The notes below the pieces were generated by a model. That model saw nothing but the letters and a program-made list of their open reading frames with translations, had not been told where the DNA came from and did no database searches. Below, in pieces: positions 18,332 to 28,109 of a DNA stretch of 64,000 bases (the first letter of the stretch is position 1; every line of letters begins with the position of its first letter). The translations under genes and the position numbers were made by a program. The DNA is from Pontibacillus yanchengensis (GTDB lineage Bacteria > Bacillota > Bacilli > Bacillales > BH030062), in the NCBI RefSeq assembly GCF_009856295.1, contig NZ_WMEU01000004.1:310001-374000 (forward strand), read 5' to 3'.

Positions 18332-19429
18332 GTGAACCAAGACCAACAGTATATGCAACTTGCTATTCAAATGGCTCAAACGACAACAGGCCAAACCACA
18401 CCAAATCCACATGTAGGTGCTGTTGTTGTGAAGGACGGTGAAGTGCTAGGCATGGGAGCTCATTTGAAGGCTGGTGGGCCACATGCGGAAGTCCATGCAC
18501 TTCAAATGGCTGGGGAACGTGCTGCAGGTGCTACTATCTATGTGACCCTTGAGCCATGTAGTCACTACGGGAAAACTCCACCTTGCGCAGAGCTCATCGT
18601 CCAGTCTGGTATTCAACGTGTCGTTGTGGCAACGCTTGATCCCAATCCCCAGGTTGCTGGGAGAGGGGTAAGACGGATACGAGAAGCTGGAATTGAAGTT
18701 GAGATTGGGGTTCTAGAAAAAGAAGCAGATGAATTGAATCAGGTTTTTTATCACTGGATTGCCAATAAAACGCCGTATGTAACATTGAAAACGGCGATGT
18801 CCTTGGATGGTAAAATTGCTACCACAACTGGGGAAAGCCAATGGATTACCGGAACGGAAGCAAGAGAGGATGTACATCAGTATAGACACACACATGATGG
18901 TATTTTGGTTGGTGTGAATACAGTCATTCATGACGGGCCAAAACTAACGACAAGGCTTCCTCATGGTGGGAAGAATCCAGTTCGTATTGTACTTGATACA
19001 CATTTACGTACTCCTATCGACACACCTCTCATTCAGTCCCCCGAAGCACCAACATGGATTGTGACAGGGAGTGATGTAGAACAGGATCAAATCAATCACT
19101 TCCGCCAGTATGGCCATGTTGAGGTTGTGAAGCTTTCCAGCTCGAATATTTCCATTGAAGAAGTATTACGTGTATTAGGAGAAAAAGGAATTACGTCCTT
19201 ATTTGTGGAGGGTGGAGCCCAGGTAAATGACGCATTTGTTCGTGCAGGTGCCGTGAACCAAGTTATTCAGTATATCGCACCAAAGTTAATCGGTGGTAAA
19301 ACAGCTCCAACCCCAATTACGGGTGAAGGAATTGCTAAACTAAGTGAAGCAATTTCTTTGAAAATAGAGGGAGTAATCCAACTAGGTCAAGATATAAAGA
19401 TTGTTGCGAAGCCAGTAGAACAGGAGTGA
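18332..19429 (+). CDS. ribD: Bifunctional pyrimidine deaminase/reductase (riboflavin)
   Basis: Catalyses the second and third steps of riboflavin synthesis: deamination, then NADPH-dependent side-chain reduction. The zinc deaminase motif HAEVHAL with PCSHYGKTPPC lies at about residues 50-85. The reductase domain begins near TLKTAMSLDGKIAT and ends with a GGKTAPTP segment. It is 365 residues. The start is GTG with AAAGGAGGG eight bases upstream. It is the first gene of the operon. Confidence 0.95.
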   Translation: MNQDQQYMQLAIQMAQTTTGQTTPNPHVGAVVVKDGEVLGMGAHLKAGGPHAEVHALQMAGERAAGATIYVTLEPCSHYGKTPPCAELIVQSGIQRVVVATLDPNPQVAGRGVRRIREAGIEVEIGVLEKEADELNQVFYHWIANKTPYVTLKTAMSLDGKIATTTGESQWITGTEAREDVHQYRHTHDGILVGVNTVIHDGPKLTTRLPHGGKNPVRIVLDTHLRTPIDTPLIQSPEAPTWIVTGSDVEQDQINHFRQYGHVEVVKLSSSNISIEEVLRVLGEKGITSLFVEGGAQVNDAFVRAGAVNQVIQYIAPKLIGGKTAPTPITGEGIAKLSEAISLKIEGVIQLGQDIKIVAKPVEQE

Positions 19430-19433
19430 TCCG

Positions 19434-20090
19434 ATGTTTACAGGTATTATTGAAGAGATCGGAAACGTAAAACGAATAAAACCAGGCCAGGAATCGATGG
19501 AATTAGTAGTAGGGGCGTCGGAAATATTAGAAGATGTTCAACTCGGAGATAGCATTTCCGTCAATGGCGTATGCTTAACGGTAACGCATTTTACGGACCA
19601 AGAAGCAAGTTTTGATGTTATGCCGGAAACCTTTCGAGCGACCAACTTGCACGAGCTTACGACAGGTAGTGGTGTGAATCTAGAGCGTGCCATGCAAGCG
19701 GGTGGCCGTTTTGGTGGACACATGGTTTCCGGTCACGCTGATGGAGTTGGAATCATTACAAGCAAAAAGCCAACGTCGAATGCAGTGTATTATGAAATTG
19801 AGCTAGATGCTGAATTAATGGATTACTTCGTATATAAAGGTTCTGTCGCTGTCGATGGCACGAGCTTGACGGTGTTTGGCGTCGGAGAAAATTCGATTAC
19901 CATTTCGCTGATTCCTCATACGATGGAGCACACTTCTCTTGGAGAAAAGAAAGCTGGAGATCGCGTGAATATTGAAATCGATATGCTTGGAAAATATGTA
20001 GTGAACTTTTTAACAAAGCAAATGAAGGAAGGCTCTACGTCCCAATCATCAATAACAGCCTCCTTCTTAGAAGAGAATGGTTTTAAGTAA
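19434..20090 (+). CDS. ribE: Riboflavin synthase alpha chain
   Basis: Dismutates two lumazine molecules to riboflavin. It has two similar barrel halves of about 95 residues: MFTGIIEEIGNV with SVNGVCLTV, and GHMVSGHADGVG with SVAVDGTSLTV. It is 218 residues, complete. It starts four bases after ribD with AGGAGTG overlapping the ribD end, so translation is coupled. Confidence 0.95.
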   Translation: MFTGIIEEIGNVKRIKPGQESMELVVGASEILEDVQLGDSISVNGVCLTVTHFTDQEASFDVMPETFRATNLHELTTGSGVNLERAMQAGGRFGGHMVSGHADGVGIITSKKPTSNAVYYEIELDAELMDYFVYKGSVAVDGTSLTVFGVGENSITISLIPHTMEHTSLGEKKAGDRVNIEIDMLGKYVVNFLTKQMKEGSTSQSSITASFLEENGFK

Positions 20091-20114
20091 CTAAAAGGTA
20101 ATGGAGTGATAGGC

Positions 20115-21308
20115 ATGTTCGATACGATTAAGGAAGCATTAGATGATTTGAAAAAAGGAAGAATGGTAATCGTCTGTGATGACGAGGACCGTGAAAATGA
20201 AGGAGATTTAATTGCGTTAGCGGAACATGCGACTCCTGAAGTAATAAATTTCATGATTACACAAGGAAAAGGGCTTGTTTGTGCACCTGTTTCTCATGAT
20301 ATAGCCGATCAACTAGAGCTTTTTCCGATGGTCGAACGGAGCACAGACCCACACGGTACAGCTTTTACAGTAAGTATTGATCATAAAACATCTACAACAG
20401 GTATATCAGCAGCAGAGCGCGCAAAGACCATACGTGAACTCTTGAATCCAGAAGCCAAATCGCATGATTTTAAGCGACCTGGTCATATATTCCCCTTACT
20501 GGCTAAAGAAGGTGGAGTGCTTCGTCGGGCAGGTCATACAGAAGCGGCAGTGGATCTAGCTAAGTTAGCAGGATCAAAGCCAGCAGGCGTCATTTGTGAA
20601 ATTATCAAAGACGATGGCACGATGGCACGAGTTCCAGACCTTCGCAAAATGGCGGATGAGTTCGACCTAAAAATGATCACCATCCAAGAGCTTATCCAGT
20701 ATCGCAATCGGGAAGATAAACTGGTGCAACGGGAGGTTGAAATTCAGCTTCCGACCGAATATGGTGATTTTAAAGCAATCGGATATTCGAACGTCGTAGA
20801 TGATAAGGAACATATTGCCCTAGTCAAAGGAGAAGTGGATCCTGATCATCCTACACTTGTTCGCGTTCATTCAGAATGTTTAACAGGTGATGTGTTTGGT
20901 TCTTATCGATGCGATTGCGGGCCGCAACTTCATGCAGCCTTACAACAAATCGAAGAAAATGGCTCAGGTGTCCTGTTATATATGCGCCAGGAAGGCCGGG
21001 GTATAGGCTTATTAAATAAGATGCACGCGTACAAGCTACAAGAGCAAGGACTTGATACTGTAGAAGCCAATGAAAAACTAGGTTTCGCTCCTGACCTAAG
21101 AGACTACGGTATTGGCGCGCAAATTTTAAAGGATATCGGTATAACGCAATTAAAACTACTGACCAACAATCCGCGAAAGATTACAGGGTTGAAGGGATAT
21201 GGGCTAGAAGTTGTTGATCGCGTTGCGATACAAACCGAAAGTCGTAAAGAAAACGAACGATATTTAAAAGCAAAGCAAAGTAAATTAGGGCACTTATTTC
21301 ACTATTAA
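20115..21308 (+). CDS. ribBA: Fused DHBP synthase / GTP cyclohydrolase II
   Basis: The N-terminal half makes dihydroxybutanone phosphate from ribulose 5-phosphate ([10 protein letters not shown] near residue 26, plus [12 protein letters not shown]). The C-terminal half opens GTP to start riboflavin synthesis. Its zinc site is [20 protein letters not shown] and its catalytic region is RQEGRGIGL. It is 397 residues and closely resembles B. subtilis RibA. A GTG at 20106 is in frame, but the GGAG at 20103-20106 fits the ATG at 20115. Confidence 0.95.
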   Translation: MFDTIKEALDDLKKGRMVIVCDDEDRENEGDLIALAEHATPEVINFMITQGKGLVCAPVSHDIADQLELFPMVERSTDPHGTAFTVSIDHKTSTTGISAAERAKTIRELLNPEAKSHDFKRPGHIFPLLAKEGGVLRRAGHTEAAVDLAKLAGSKPAGVICEIIKDDGTMARVPDLRKMADEFDLKMITIQELIQYRNREDKLVQREVEIQLPTEYGDFKAIGYSNVVDDKEHIALVKGEVDPDHPTLVRVHSECLTGDVFGSYRCDCGPQLHAALQQIEENGSGVLLYMRQEGRGIGLLNKMHAYKLQEQGLDTVEANEKLGFAPDLRDYGIGAQILKDIGITQLKLLTNNPRKITGLKGYGLEVVDRVAIQTESRKENERYLKAKQSKLGHLFHY

Positions 21309-21329
21309 TGAGTTAGAGGAGGAGAAAGC

Positions 21330-21800
21330 ATGGGCAAAACATTTGAAGGAAACTTAGTCGGAACAGGATTGAAAATAGGGATTGTTGTAGGACGATTCAA
21401 TGATTTCATTACGAGTAAACTATACGACGGAGCAGTCGACACATTGAAGCGCCATGGCGTAGACGAAGAAGATGTGGATGTGGCATATGTACCTGGTGCT
21501 TATGAAATTCCGATGATAGCTAAACGCATGGCAGATACGAATCAATATGATGCCGTTATCACCCTTGGAGCGGTTATTCGTGGCTCTACACCACATTTTG
21601 ATTATGTATGTGGCGAAGCAGCAAAAGGCGTATCGCAAGCATCCATGCAAACAGGCGTACCAGTCATGTTCGGTGTCATTACAACAGAAACCATCGAGCA
21701 AGCCATCGAACGTGCCGGTACAAAAGCCGGTAACAAAGGCGCTGAAGCAGCTACGGCAGCTATCGAAATGGCGAATTTAACGAAATCATTTGAGCAATAA
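21330..21800 (+). CDS. ribH: 6,7-dimethyl-8-ribityllumazine synthase
   Basis: Condenses dihydroxybutanone phosphate with the pyrimidine from RibD. Family motifs are [33 protein letters not shown] and the late GNKGAEAA. It is 156 residues, complete. AGGAGGAG precedes the ATG. It is the last gene of the rib operon, followed directly by a terminator. Confidence 0.95.
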   Translation: MGKTFEGNLVGTGLKIGIVVGRFNDFITSKLYDGAVDTLKRHGVDEEDVDVAYVPGAYEIPMIAKRMADTNQYDAVITLGAVIRGSTPHFDYVCGEAAKGVSQASMQTGVPVMFGVITTETIEQAIERAGTKAGNKGAEAATAAIEMANLTKSFEQ

Positions 21801-21830
21801 GGAGCCTGTTTAGGGCTTCTTTTTTTTGCG
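21801..21830 (+). terminator. rib operon terminator
   Basis: The stem AGGAGCC / GGGCTTCT with a 6-base loop is followed by a run of eight T immediately after ribH. Confidence 0.8.
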
Positions 21831-21870
21831 TTTAAATCTTCATATAAGCGCCATCAATAACTCCTTATTA

Positions 21871-21898
21871 AAGTACACTTCTAACTAGTGTGCTTTTT
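21871..21898 (+). terminator. Second hairpin in the 316-base gap after ribH
   Basis: AAGTACAC / GTGTGCTT forms an 8-bp stem with one G-U pair, followed by TTTTT. The rest of the gap (21831-22116) is AT-rich and shows no gene. Confidence 0.45.
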
Positions 21899-22116
21899 AG
21901 AATTTAGATAATGAAGACACTGATCTCCAAATGGATATTTATTGTGAAATTTAGAGTATGGGGGGTTAAGGAGTTAAACTAGTCGGTAGGGTGCTTATGA
22001 TAATTGGAAAATTTTAATCATTTTAAAAATTTAGTGTACGAAATTATAATTACGTTAATGTGAACGAATAAGAATTGGATTTAGTTACTTAGTATAAATT
22101 CTTTAAGGAGTTAATA

Positions 22117-22614
22117 ATGGTTACAGGTATATCTTTCGCTATTTTTCTTTTATCTTTTGTATTAGGGGTTATTGGAGGCTCTCTTCACTTATTTCTCCTT
22201 CTTACTATTAGTCTAACCGTTGCAAGTTTATCCTTTATCCTAACTGCCTTAACTATTGATAAAAACTCAAAGCAAATAAAAAAGCCGTTTCGAGGGCGCC
22301 CCATGACTGTCTTTAGAGTTGTGATGTTATTTCTAGGAGCAGGTTGTTTACTCATTTCTTCTCTTTATTTAATGGATGTTCCAACATATGTAAGTGGAGA
22401 TTATCAAAAAGTAGAAGGAGTGCCTTCTAATATAAAACATTCTAAATCAACACGTACAAATCCAGGGGGCGGTGTTGATGTCACAATTCAGGATTACACA
22501 TTTCAGTTAAATTTGGATTATCCTATGAAAGAAATAAAAGGTCAACGATTTACCATCCATTTCCTTCCGCATTCCAGTTGGGTTGTTGATTATCATATAG
22601 AAGATTTAGATTAA
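22117..22614 (+). CDS. Small membrane protein of unknown function
   Basis: A 165-residue protein that I do not recognise. Three hydrophobic spans (about residues 4-24, 25-47 and 65-88) are followed by a soluble C-terminal region containing a GGGVDVTIQDYTFQLNLDY segment that looks like beta-strands outside the membrane. AAGGAG lies before the ATG. It is the first of several small membrane proteins in an AT-rich patch and is probably an accessory gene. Confidence 0.6.
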   Translation: MVTGISFAIFLLSFVLGVIGGSLHLFLLLTISLTVASLSFILTALTIDKNSKQIKKPFRGRPMTVFRVVMLFLGAGCLLISSLYLMDVPTYVSGDYQKVEGVPSNIKHSKSTRTNPGGGVDVTIQDYTFQLNLDYPMKEIKGQRFTIHFLPHSSWVVDYHIEDLD

Positions 22615-22748
22615 GAATTGTTGAGAACCCCTACCCTAAAGTAAAATTCCTGCTTATGTAATGTACAATGATTTACTTCTATTTTACGGTCAAAGAAATA
22701 AAGAGCATATAACTTAAAAAAGGGAATTATTGTGATAGAAGTGATCTA

Positions 22749-23093
22749 ATGTTTTTTCCTGAAGCGAAAGATGTAAGTCAGGTCAAATTTTATATGTTAA
22801 TTGCTACTCAGATTTATGTATTCTTAGCAGTAGTAATAACGTTTTATATTCTATACAAAGTTGCTATGCTTTCAAATAATAAAGGATTTAAAAATTTATT
22901 TCTGTTTTTAATGAGCTTGGTGCTTCGTGTCCCTTTCCAGTCCGTTGAACTAACTGAATACAATAAGCTATCTTTTAGGACAGTAATAAAAGAGGTATGG
23001 AAAGAACTGTTATTTTTTATTATAGCTACTATATGGTTTTTAGGTGCGATGATTGTAGGCTATATTCAAATTCAAGAATTTATATCTCATTAA
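22749..23093 (+). CDS. Small two-span membrane protein, unknown
   Basis: A 114-residue protein with hydrophobic helices at about residues 16-38 and 88-108 joined by a charged loop containing VELTEYNKLSFRTVIKEVWKE. There is no recognised family. The ribosome site is weak (GAAGTG), so the start is uncertain. It lies in the same AT-rich patch and orientation as the preceding gene. Confidence 0.5.
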   Translation: MFFPEAKDVSQVKFYMLIATQIYVFLAVVITFYILYKVAMLSNNKGFKNLFLFLMSLVLRVPFQSVELTEYNKLSFRTVIKEVWKELLFFIIATIWFLGAMIVGYIQIQEFISH

Positions 23094-23170
23094 TATGTTA
23101 CAGAATACTATAATTAAATCTAAAACGTATTGAGAATAATAGAATATTTAGCAAATTAGGAGGGGCTTTG

Positions 23171-23349
23171 ATGGGAGGTGAAAAGTTTTTTATTTATTAG
23201 GTAGTATATCTTATATATCATGGCCATTTTATTTTTTAGTGTACAGAAACAAATATACTACTGAAGAAACTGTTCAAGCTATCGTTTTTATATCTATTAT
23301 GATGACTCTCTATTTTGTAATTACATACTTCTACTATAGAAAGAAATAA
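23171..23349 (+). pseudogene. Frameshifted 59-residue membrane protein ORF
   Basis: A very strong AGGAGGGG sits seven bases before an ATG at 23171 that reads MGGEKFFIY and stops. If the six-T run at 23186-23191 had one more T, the frame would continue as MGGEKFFYLLGS and on through two hydrophobic spans to YYRKK at 23347, a 59-residue protein. Either the gene is broken or phase-variable, or the run is a sequencing error. Confidence 0.5.
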
Positions 23350-23528
23350 AGAAACAGTACTATGGCTTGATTATCTCGAAATCAAGGCTTCAACCTAAGG
23401 GTGAAAACATAGGTGCGTCCTTTAATTGTTATGAATCAAAAAGTGCTGTAAGCTTTACTGATCTTAATGACACACAGAATAAAAAAAGATACTGTATTAA
23501 ATCAATAGAAAAAAGGCAGGTGAAAAAT

Positions 23529-23675
23529 ATGCCTAAACTACATAATAGGGAAGATCATAAAGGGAAATTTCGTTCATTTATTGATAACTTGCTCGAGGGG
23601 TGCGTTAGTGTGGGATGTATATTTCCCGTATTTTTATTAATATCTATTACTGAGATAATAATTTGGATCACTTAA
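23529..23675 (+). CDS. 48-residue single-span membrane peptide
   Basis: Reads MPKLHNREDHKGKFRSFIDN followed by a Cys-containing hydrophobic helix ending EIIIWIT. The ATG at 23529 has AGGTGA close upstream. A longer open frame begins at 23367 but has no ribosome site and looks non-coding. Its function is unknown; it may be a small regulatory or stress membrane peptide. Confidence 0.4.
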   Translation: MPKLHNREDHKGKFRSFIDNLLEGCVSVGCIFPVFLLISITEIIIWIT

Positions 23676-23828
23676 TTTATTTTGAGGATCAAGCCATAAT
23701 AGTATTATACAAGGCGCATTTACTAAGTTGAAAGTATGGCTGATACAGTTGACCAAAAATTAGTGTGCAAAAAAACATAAAGCCATTCAATATAAAAATG
23801 AAATGCTACTACTAGGGTCACCTAATTC

Positions 23829-24674
23829 TTATATACAATAAGACCTCAATTGCGAAGCCACACCCATATATTCCTCATGCTTTTCTAAGATAGAAGCCAT
23901 ACCTTTAATAACAGCTTGGCGATAATCTTCTTTTCGGAATTCCTCTAATAAAACTTCTACTGTATCCAGTATTTCCTGATCGGATTCTTGTTCTTGTATC
24001 TTTTTTAAAATATCCACTATATCTTCTAATTGTTCATATTTAACGTTTTCGGGAATGATTTGTCTCATAATGGACTCTGATATGACTGGTTGGTCACCGT
24101 GCTTTTCAAATCCTTCCATGATGTAATCAACACGCCTCATGATGGCTAAGGCGAGTTTATGATAATCCACTGCTATGTTATCCAGGATGATTAAATCGAT
24201 GTAGTTTTTGAGTAGTCCTTGGACAATGGAGCTAGCTTCCCATACATAGGATCGTTTTGCTTCTCCATAAATGGCAAGAAGATGGTTTTTATAAAATAAA
24301 TACGAGTGATACCGCATACGTTTAATAAATGTCTCAATCGTATCGTTAAATGGTATAGCTTGTTCACGGACTTGCATAATGATGAATTCACGATGGGTGG
24401 CAACTTCTTCAATGGTTACCTTGAGCTGGTGCACAAACTTTTCGCGAGGTTGCATGGGCTCAGAGGTTATTTCATTAACCCTTTGTTGCATTCGTTGCCA
24501 ATAATATTCAAATAACTCATAGAGAAGAAGGTCCTTAGATTTAAAGTGGAGATAGAATGCTCCTTTGGAAATTCCACACTCATTAGCAATTTCTTGAACA
24601 GATGTAGAGATGAAGCCTTTTTTAGCAAATAGTTTTATAGCATTTTCTATAATTGTGATCTTCTTTTGGTCCAT
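23829..24674 (-). CDS. TetR/AcrR repressor of the divergent RND pump (YerO-like)
   Basis: A 281-residue TetR protein. The HTH at about residues 5-50 includes FAKKGFISTSVQEIANECGI and KGAFYLHFKSKDLL. The long C-terminal ligand domain is unusual in length and ends in Glu-rich helices. It is divergent from the SwrC-type pump, the same arrangement as yerO-swrC in B. subtilis. The shared intergenic region has a perfect TetR-style operator over the pump promoter, so it most likely represses the pump until a drug, lipopeptide or lipid ligand binds. Confidence 0.85.
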   Translation of the reverse strand: MDQKKITIIENAIKLFAKKGFISTSVQEIANECGISKGAFYLHFKSKDLLLYELFEYYWQRMQQRVNEITSEPMQPREKFVHQLKVTIEEVATHREFIIMQVREQAIPFNDTIETFIKRMRYHSYLFYKNHLLAIYGEAKRSYVWEASSIVQGLLKNYIDLIILDNIAVDYHKLALAIMRRVDYIMEGFEKHGDQPVISESIMRQIIPENVKYEQLEDIVDILKKIQEQESDQEILDTVEVLLEEFRKEDYRQAVIKGMASILEKHEEYMGVASQLRSYCI

Positions 24675-24711
24675 GAATGATCGACCTTTCTAAAAAATAG
24701 AACCTTTTCTC

Positions 24712-24764
24712 TTGACTGTGACTGACTGGTCATATATATTGTATATCGTAATGACCGGTTAGTC
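24712..24764 (+). promoter_or_regulatory. SwrC-pump promoter and TetR operator
   Basis: TTGACT (24712-24717) and TATATT (24735-24740) are 17 bp apart. Inverted arms GACTGACTGGTCAT (24720-24733) and ATGACCGGTTAGTC (24751-24764) flank the -10 with a 17-bp spacer and match in 12 of 14 positions. Repressor binding would block the promoter. Confidence 0.75.
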
Positions 24765-24786
24765 AATTTCGAAGGGAGAGTCATAG

Positions 24787-27700
24787 GTGAAGAGTATTAT
24801 TAATTTTTCAATGAATAATAAATTTGCGGTTTGGTTGATGACGATTATTATCACTGCTGCAGGTTTATATTCTGGTTTAAATATGAAGCTGGAAACGATA
24901 CCTGATATCGATCCTCCGGTAATTACGGTGACTACCGTGTATCCAGGTGCGACACCAGCAGAGGTAGCAGAAGAGGTGTCTGAACCATTAGAGAAGCAAG
25001 TTCAAAACTTGAGTGGTTTAAAGACAGTGAGTTCTACATCTTTTCAAAATGCATCGAACTTACAATTAGAGTATAGCTATAATAAGGATCTGGATGAGGC
25101 AGAGGATGAACTACAAGAGGCTGTAGACTCTGTTAGTTTGCCAGATGCTACTCAAAGTCCAGATGTATCAAGGGTTAATTTCAATGCCTTCCCAGTTATC
25201 AGTATGAGTGTCATTAATGAAGAAGCCTCCCTTGAGGAGCTTACCACCACAGTGGAAGAAAACATTGTGCCAGAGCTAGAAGGGGTAGAAGGTGTTGCTT
25301 CTGTTCAAGTAGCTGGGCAACAAGTAAAAGAAGTACAAATGAATTTTGATCAAGAAGCATTACAAGAACGTGGGATGTCTCAGGATACAGTCATGAACCT
25401 CATCAAAGGATCCAATGTGTCTGTGCCTTTAGGGTTGTACACATTTGATGAGACACAAAAGTCCGTTGTTGTAGACGGGGAAGTAACAACACTGGAAGAC
25501 TTGAGACAATTAGAGATTCCAGCTGTACCATCACAAGGCGGGCAAGGTGCGCAACCCCCTTCCGCGCAGCAATCTCAACCACCTCAGCAAGGAGCAGCAC
25601 AAACTACAGATCCAAGTCAGCCTAGTGGGCAACGTGCTAGCCAGAATCAGGCTGCACAGCAGCAAGGTATTCCAACTGTCCAGCTCCAAGAAATTGCCAA
25701 CCTAGAGGTGGTTGGAAAGACAGAGTCCATTTCTCGCACAAATGGAGAAGATTCCATCACGCTTCAAATTGTGAAGTCTCAAGAAGCAAATACAGTTGAT
25801 GTTGTAAATGCTGTAAAAGAGACAGCATCCGATTTCGAGGAAAACTTATCTGGAATAGAAATGATCACCACATTTGACCAAGGAAAACCGATCGAGGAAT
25901 CTGTTAGTACGATGTTAAACAAAGCATTGTTCGGTGGACTGTTTGCGATTATTGTTATTCTACTATTCTTACGTAACTTCCGTACGACGTTAATTTCGGT
26001 CGTTTCTATTCCGTTATCCTTACTCATCGCCGTACTTATCTTGAATCAGATGGGCATTACGTTAAATATTATGACCCTTGGAGCGATGACAGTAGCAATA
26101 GGACGGGTGGTCGATGACTCCATTGTCGTGGTCGAAAATATATACCGGCGCATGTCTCTAACCGAAGAAACGTTAGAGGGCAAAGACTTGGTATTGGCCG
26201 CTACCAAAGAAATGTTTATGCCAATCCTGTCTTCAACGATAGTAACCATTGCCGTGTTCTTACCATTAGGGTTAGTGCAAGGGGTTGTAGGTCAAATTTT
26301 CCTACCATTTGCGTTAACGGTGGTATTCTCACTACTTGCATCGTTACTCGTAGCTGTAACAATTGTGCCGATGATGTCCCATTCTTTATTAGATAAAGAG
26401 AAAGCATCAAAAGCACATAAAGAAGGACCAGGACGTCTTGCTAACGCGTATCGCTCTTTCTTAAATAGCGTTTTAAATCATAAAATCATTACCTCCATTG
26501 TAGCTGTAGGTGTATTGGCAGGAAGTATTGCTATGGTTCCATTAGTAGGCGTAAGCTTCCTTCCTAGTGAAGGGGAAAAAATGGTTATGCCAACGTATAG
26601 TCCTGCTCCAGGTCAAACACTAGAAGACGTTGAGAACATTGCCAAAGATGCTAAGGAATATTTTGATGGTCGTGAAAACGTTCAGACAATCCAGTATTCT
26701 GTCGGTGGAGAGAATCCGATGAGTCCTGGCGCAAGTAACCAGGCAGCATTCTTTGTGGAATATGATAGTGAAACAGAAAACTTCTCAGAAGAAAAGCAGC
26801 AAGTGATGAAAGACTTAAAAGCCATGACAGAAGAAGGGGAATGGTCCAATCAGGACTTCTCTGCTACAGGATCTGGTAGCGATATTCAAGTCCAAGTCTT
26901 TGGGGAAAACACAGATGAAATTGAACCAGTAGTGAAAGATGTTCAAGCCATGTTAAAAGAACAAGAAGACCTAACGAACGTAGATTCTAGCTTGTCTGAA
27001 TCCTATGAGGAGTACACCCTTGTAGCCAATCAAGAAAAGCTAAGTCAGTATGGGCTAACAGCGGGTCAAGTTGGAATGGAATTAAATCAAAACGGTCAAC
27101 GTCCAAAGATTACTACTATCAAACAAGACGGGGAAGAGCTTCAGGTTTATTTAGAAGTGAAACAAGAAGATTATGATAGTATTGAAGATCTTACAGATCG
27201 TGAAATCACGACACCAACAGGTCAGTCTATCCCAGTGAGTGAAGTGGTATCTGTTGAAGAAGGAACGACAGAGGACACGATTAGCCGTCGAAATGGTCAA
27301 GTATATGCAAGTGTAAGTGCAAAAGCAACAACAGATGATGTTGGCGCAATATCATCAACAGTTAAAAAAGAATTAGATACGATTGATCATCCATCAAATG
27401 TAGATATTACGCTTGGTGGAGTAACCCAAGATATCAACGAATCCTTTAGCCAGCTTGGTCTAGCCATGCTTGCAGCCATCGCTATTGTGTATCTTGTGCT
27501 AGTCATATTCTTTGGTGGAGCACTAGCACCATTTGCTATTCTGTTCTCCTTGCCATTTACAATTATCGGAGCAGTACTTGGCTTACTCATTGGTGGAGAA
27601 ACATTGAGCATATCTGCCATGATTGGTGCACTTATGTTAATCGGTATCGTGGTAACCAATGGTATCGTATTAATTGACCGTGTTATTCACAAAGAAAATG

Positions 27701-27951
27701 AAGGACTATCCACTCGTGATGCGTTGCTTGATGCTGGTGCAACAAGGTTACGTCCAATCTTAATGACAGCACTAGCAACCATCGGAGCGTTGCTTCCGCT
27801 AGCATTAGGTTTTGAAGGTGGATCGATTATTAGTAAAGGACTAGGCATTACCGTGATTGGAGGGTTAACAAGTTCCACATTATTAACCCTCTTAATCGTG
27901 CCACTTGTTTATGAAACATTAGGGAAATTCCGTCGCAAGAAAAAAGCATAA
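24787..27951 (+). CDS. swrC: RND efflux transporter, SwrC/AcrB type
   Basis: A 1054-residue proton-driven inner-membrane exporter. It shows the RND plan: one N-terminal helix (INFSMNNKFAVWLMTIIITA), a large external loop, the TM4 proton-relay pair in AIGRVVDDSIVVVENIY, a second external loop and a C-terminal TM block with GALMLIGIVVTNGIVLIDR. A Gln/Pro-rich low-complexity insert occupies about residues 249-294. The start is GTG. B. subtilis SwrC exports surfactin and drugs; the same role here is inferred from family and the TetR neighbour. Confidence 0.9.
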   Translation: MKSIINFSMNNKFAVWLMTIIITAAGLYSGLNMKLETIPDIDPPVITVTTVYPGATPAEVAEEVSEPLEKQVQNLSGLKTVSSTSFQNASNLQLEYSYNKDLDEAEDELQEAVDSVSLPDATQSPDVSRVNFNAFPVISMSVINEEASLEELTTTVEENIVPELEGVEGVASVQVAGQQVKEVQMNFDQEALQERGMSQDTVMNLIKGSNVSVPLGLYTFDETQKSVVVDGEVTTLEDLRQLEIPAVPSQGGQGAQPPSAQQSQPPQQGAAQTTDPSQPSGQRASQNQAAQQQGIPTVQLQEIANLEVVGKTESISRTNGEDSITLQIVKSQEANTVDVVNAVKETASDFEENLSGIEMITTFDQGKPIEESVSTMLNKALFGGLFAIIVILLFLRNFRTTLISVVSIPLSLLIAVLILNQMGITLNIMTLGAMTVAIGRVVDDSIVVVENIYRRMSLTEETLEGKDLVLAATKEMFMPILSSTIVTIAVFLPLGLVQGVVGQIFLPFALTVVFSLLASLLVAVTIVPMMSHSLLDKEKASKAHKEGPGRLANAYRSFLNSVLNHKIITSIVAVGVLAGSIAMVPLVGVSFLPSEGEKMVMPTYSPAPGQTLEDVENIAKDAKEYFDGRENVQTIQYSVGGENPMSPGASNQAAFFVEYDSETENFSEEKQQVMKDLKAMTEEGEWSNQDFSATGSGSDIQVQVFGENTDEIEPVVKDVQAMLKEQEDLTNVDSSLSESYEEYTLVANQEKLSQYGLTAGQVGMELNQNGQRPKITTIKQDGEELQVYLEVKQEDYDSIEDLTDREITTPTGQSIPVSEVVSVEEGTTEDTISRRNGQVYASVSAKATTDDVGAISSTVKKELDTIDHPSNVDITLGGVTQDINESFSQLGLAMLAAIAIVYLVLVIFFGGALAPFAILFSLPFTIIGAVLGLLIGGETLSISAMIGALMLIGIVVTNGIVLIDRVIHKENEGLSTRDALLDAGATRLRPILMTALATIGALLPLALGFEGGSIISKGLGITVIGGLTSSTLLTLLIVPLVYETLGKFRRKKKA

Positions 27952-27961
27952 CAAACTATAC

Positions 27962-27999
27962 AAAAAGCGCATCTGCCAAAATTGGCGATGCGCTTTTTT
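27962..27999 (+). terminator. Terminator after the RND pump gene
   Basis: AAAAAGCGCATC / GATGCGCTTTTT pairs perfectly and encloses an inner GCCA/TGGC helix, followed by a T run. Confidence 0.92.
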
Positions 28000-28030
28000 T
28001 AAGAAAAGAAAGAATAAATTTTGTTGCTTA

Positions 28031-28084
28031 CATGTCTAGCTTCAGTGCCTATCCCCTGCTGGGGGCAGCAAGGCGCTAGCTTTT
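28031..28084. repeat. Intergenic element beginning CATGTCTAGCTTCAG
   Basis: Runs from TGTCTAGCTTCAGTGCCT, through CCCCTGCTGGGGGCAG, to AAGGCGCTAGCTTTTC. The outer AGCTTCAGTGCC and GGCGCTAGCT arms are partly complementary. It resembles the elements at 28352 and 16400. Confidence 0.45.
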
Positions 28085-28109
28085 CTATCTTTTCTTTTAC
28101 TACTTTGTA

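Noticed and set aside
23367..23528. N-terminal extension of the 48-residue membrane peptide
   Set aside because: The extension has no ribosome site and its composition is not protein-like; AGGTGA before the ATG at 23529 is better.
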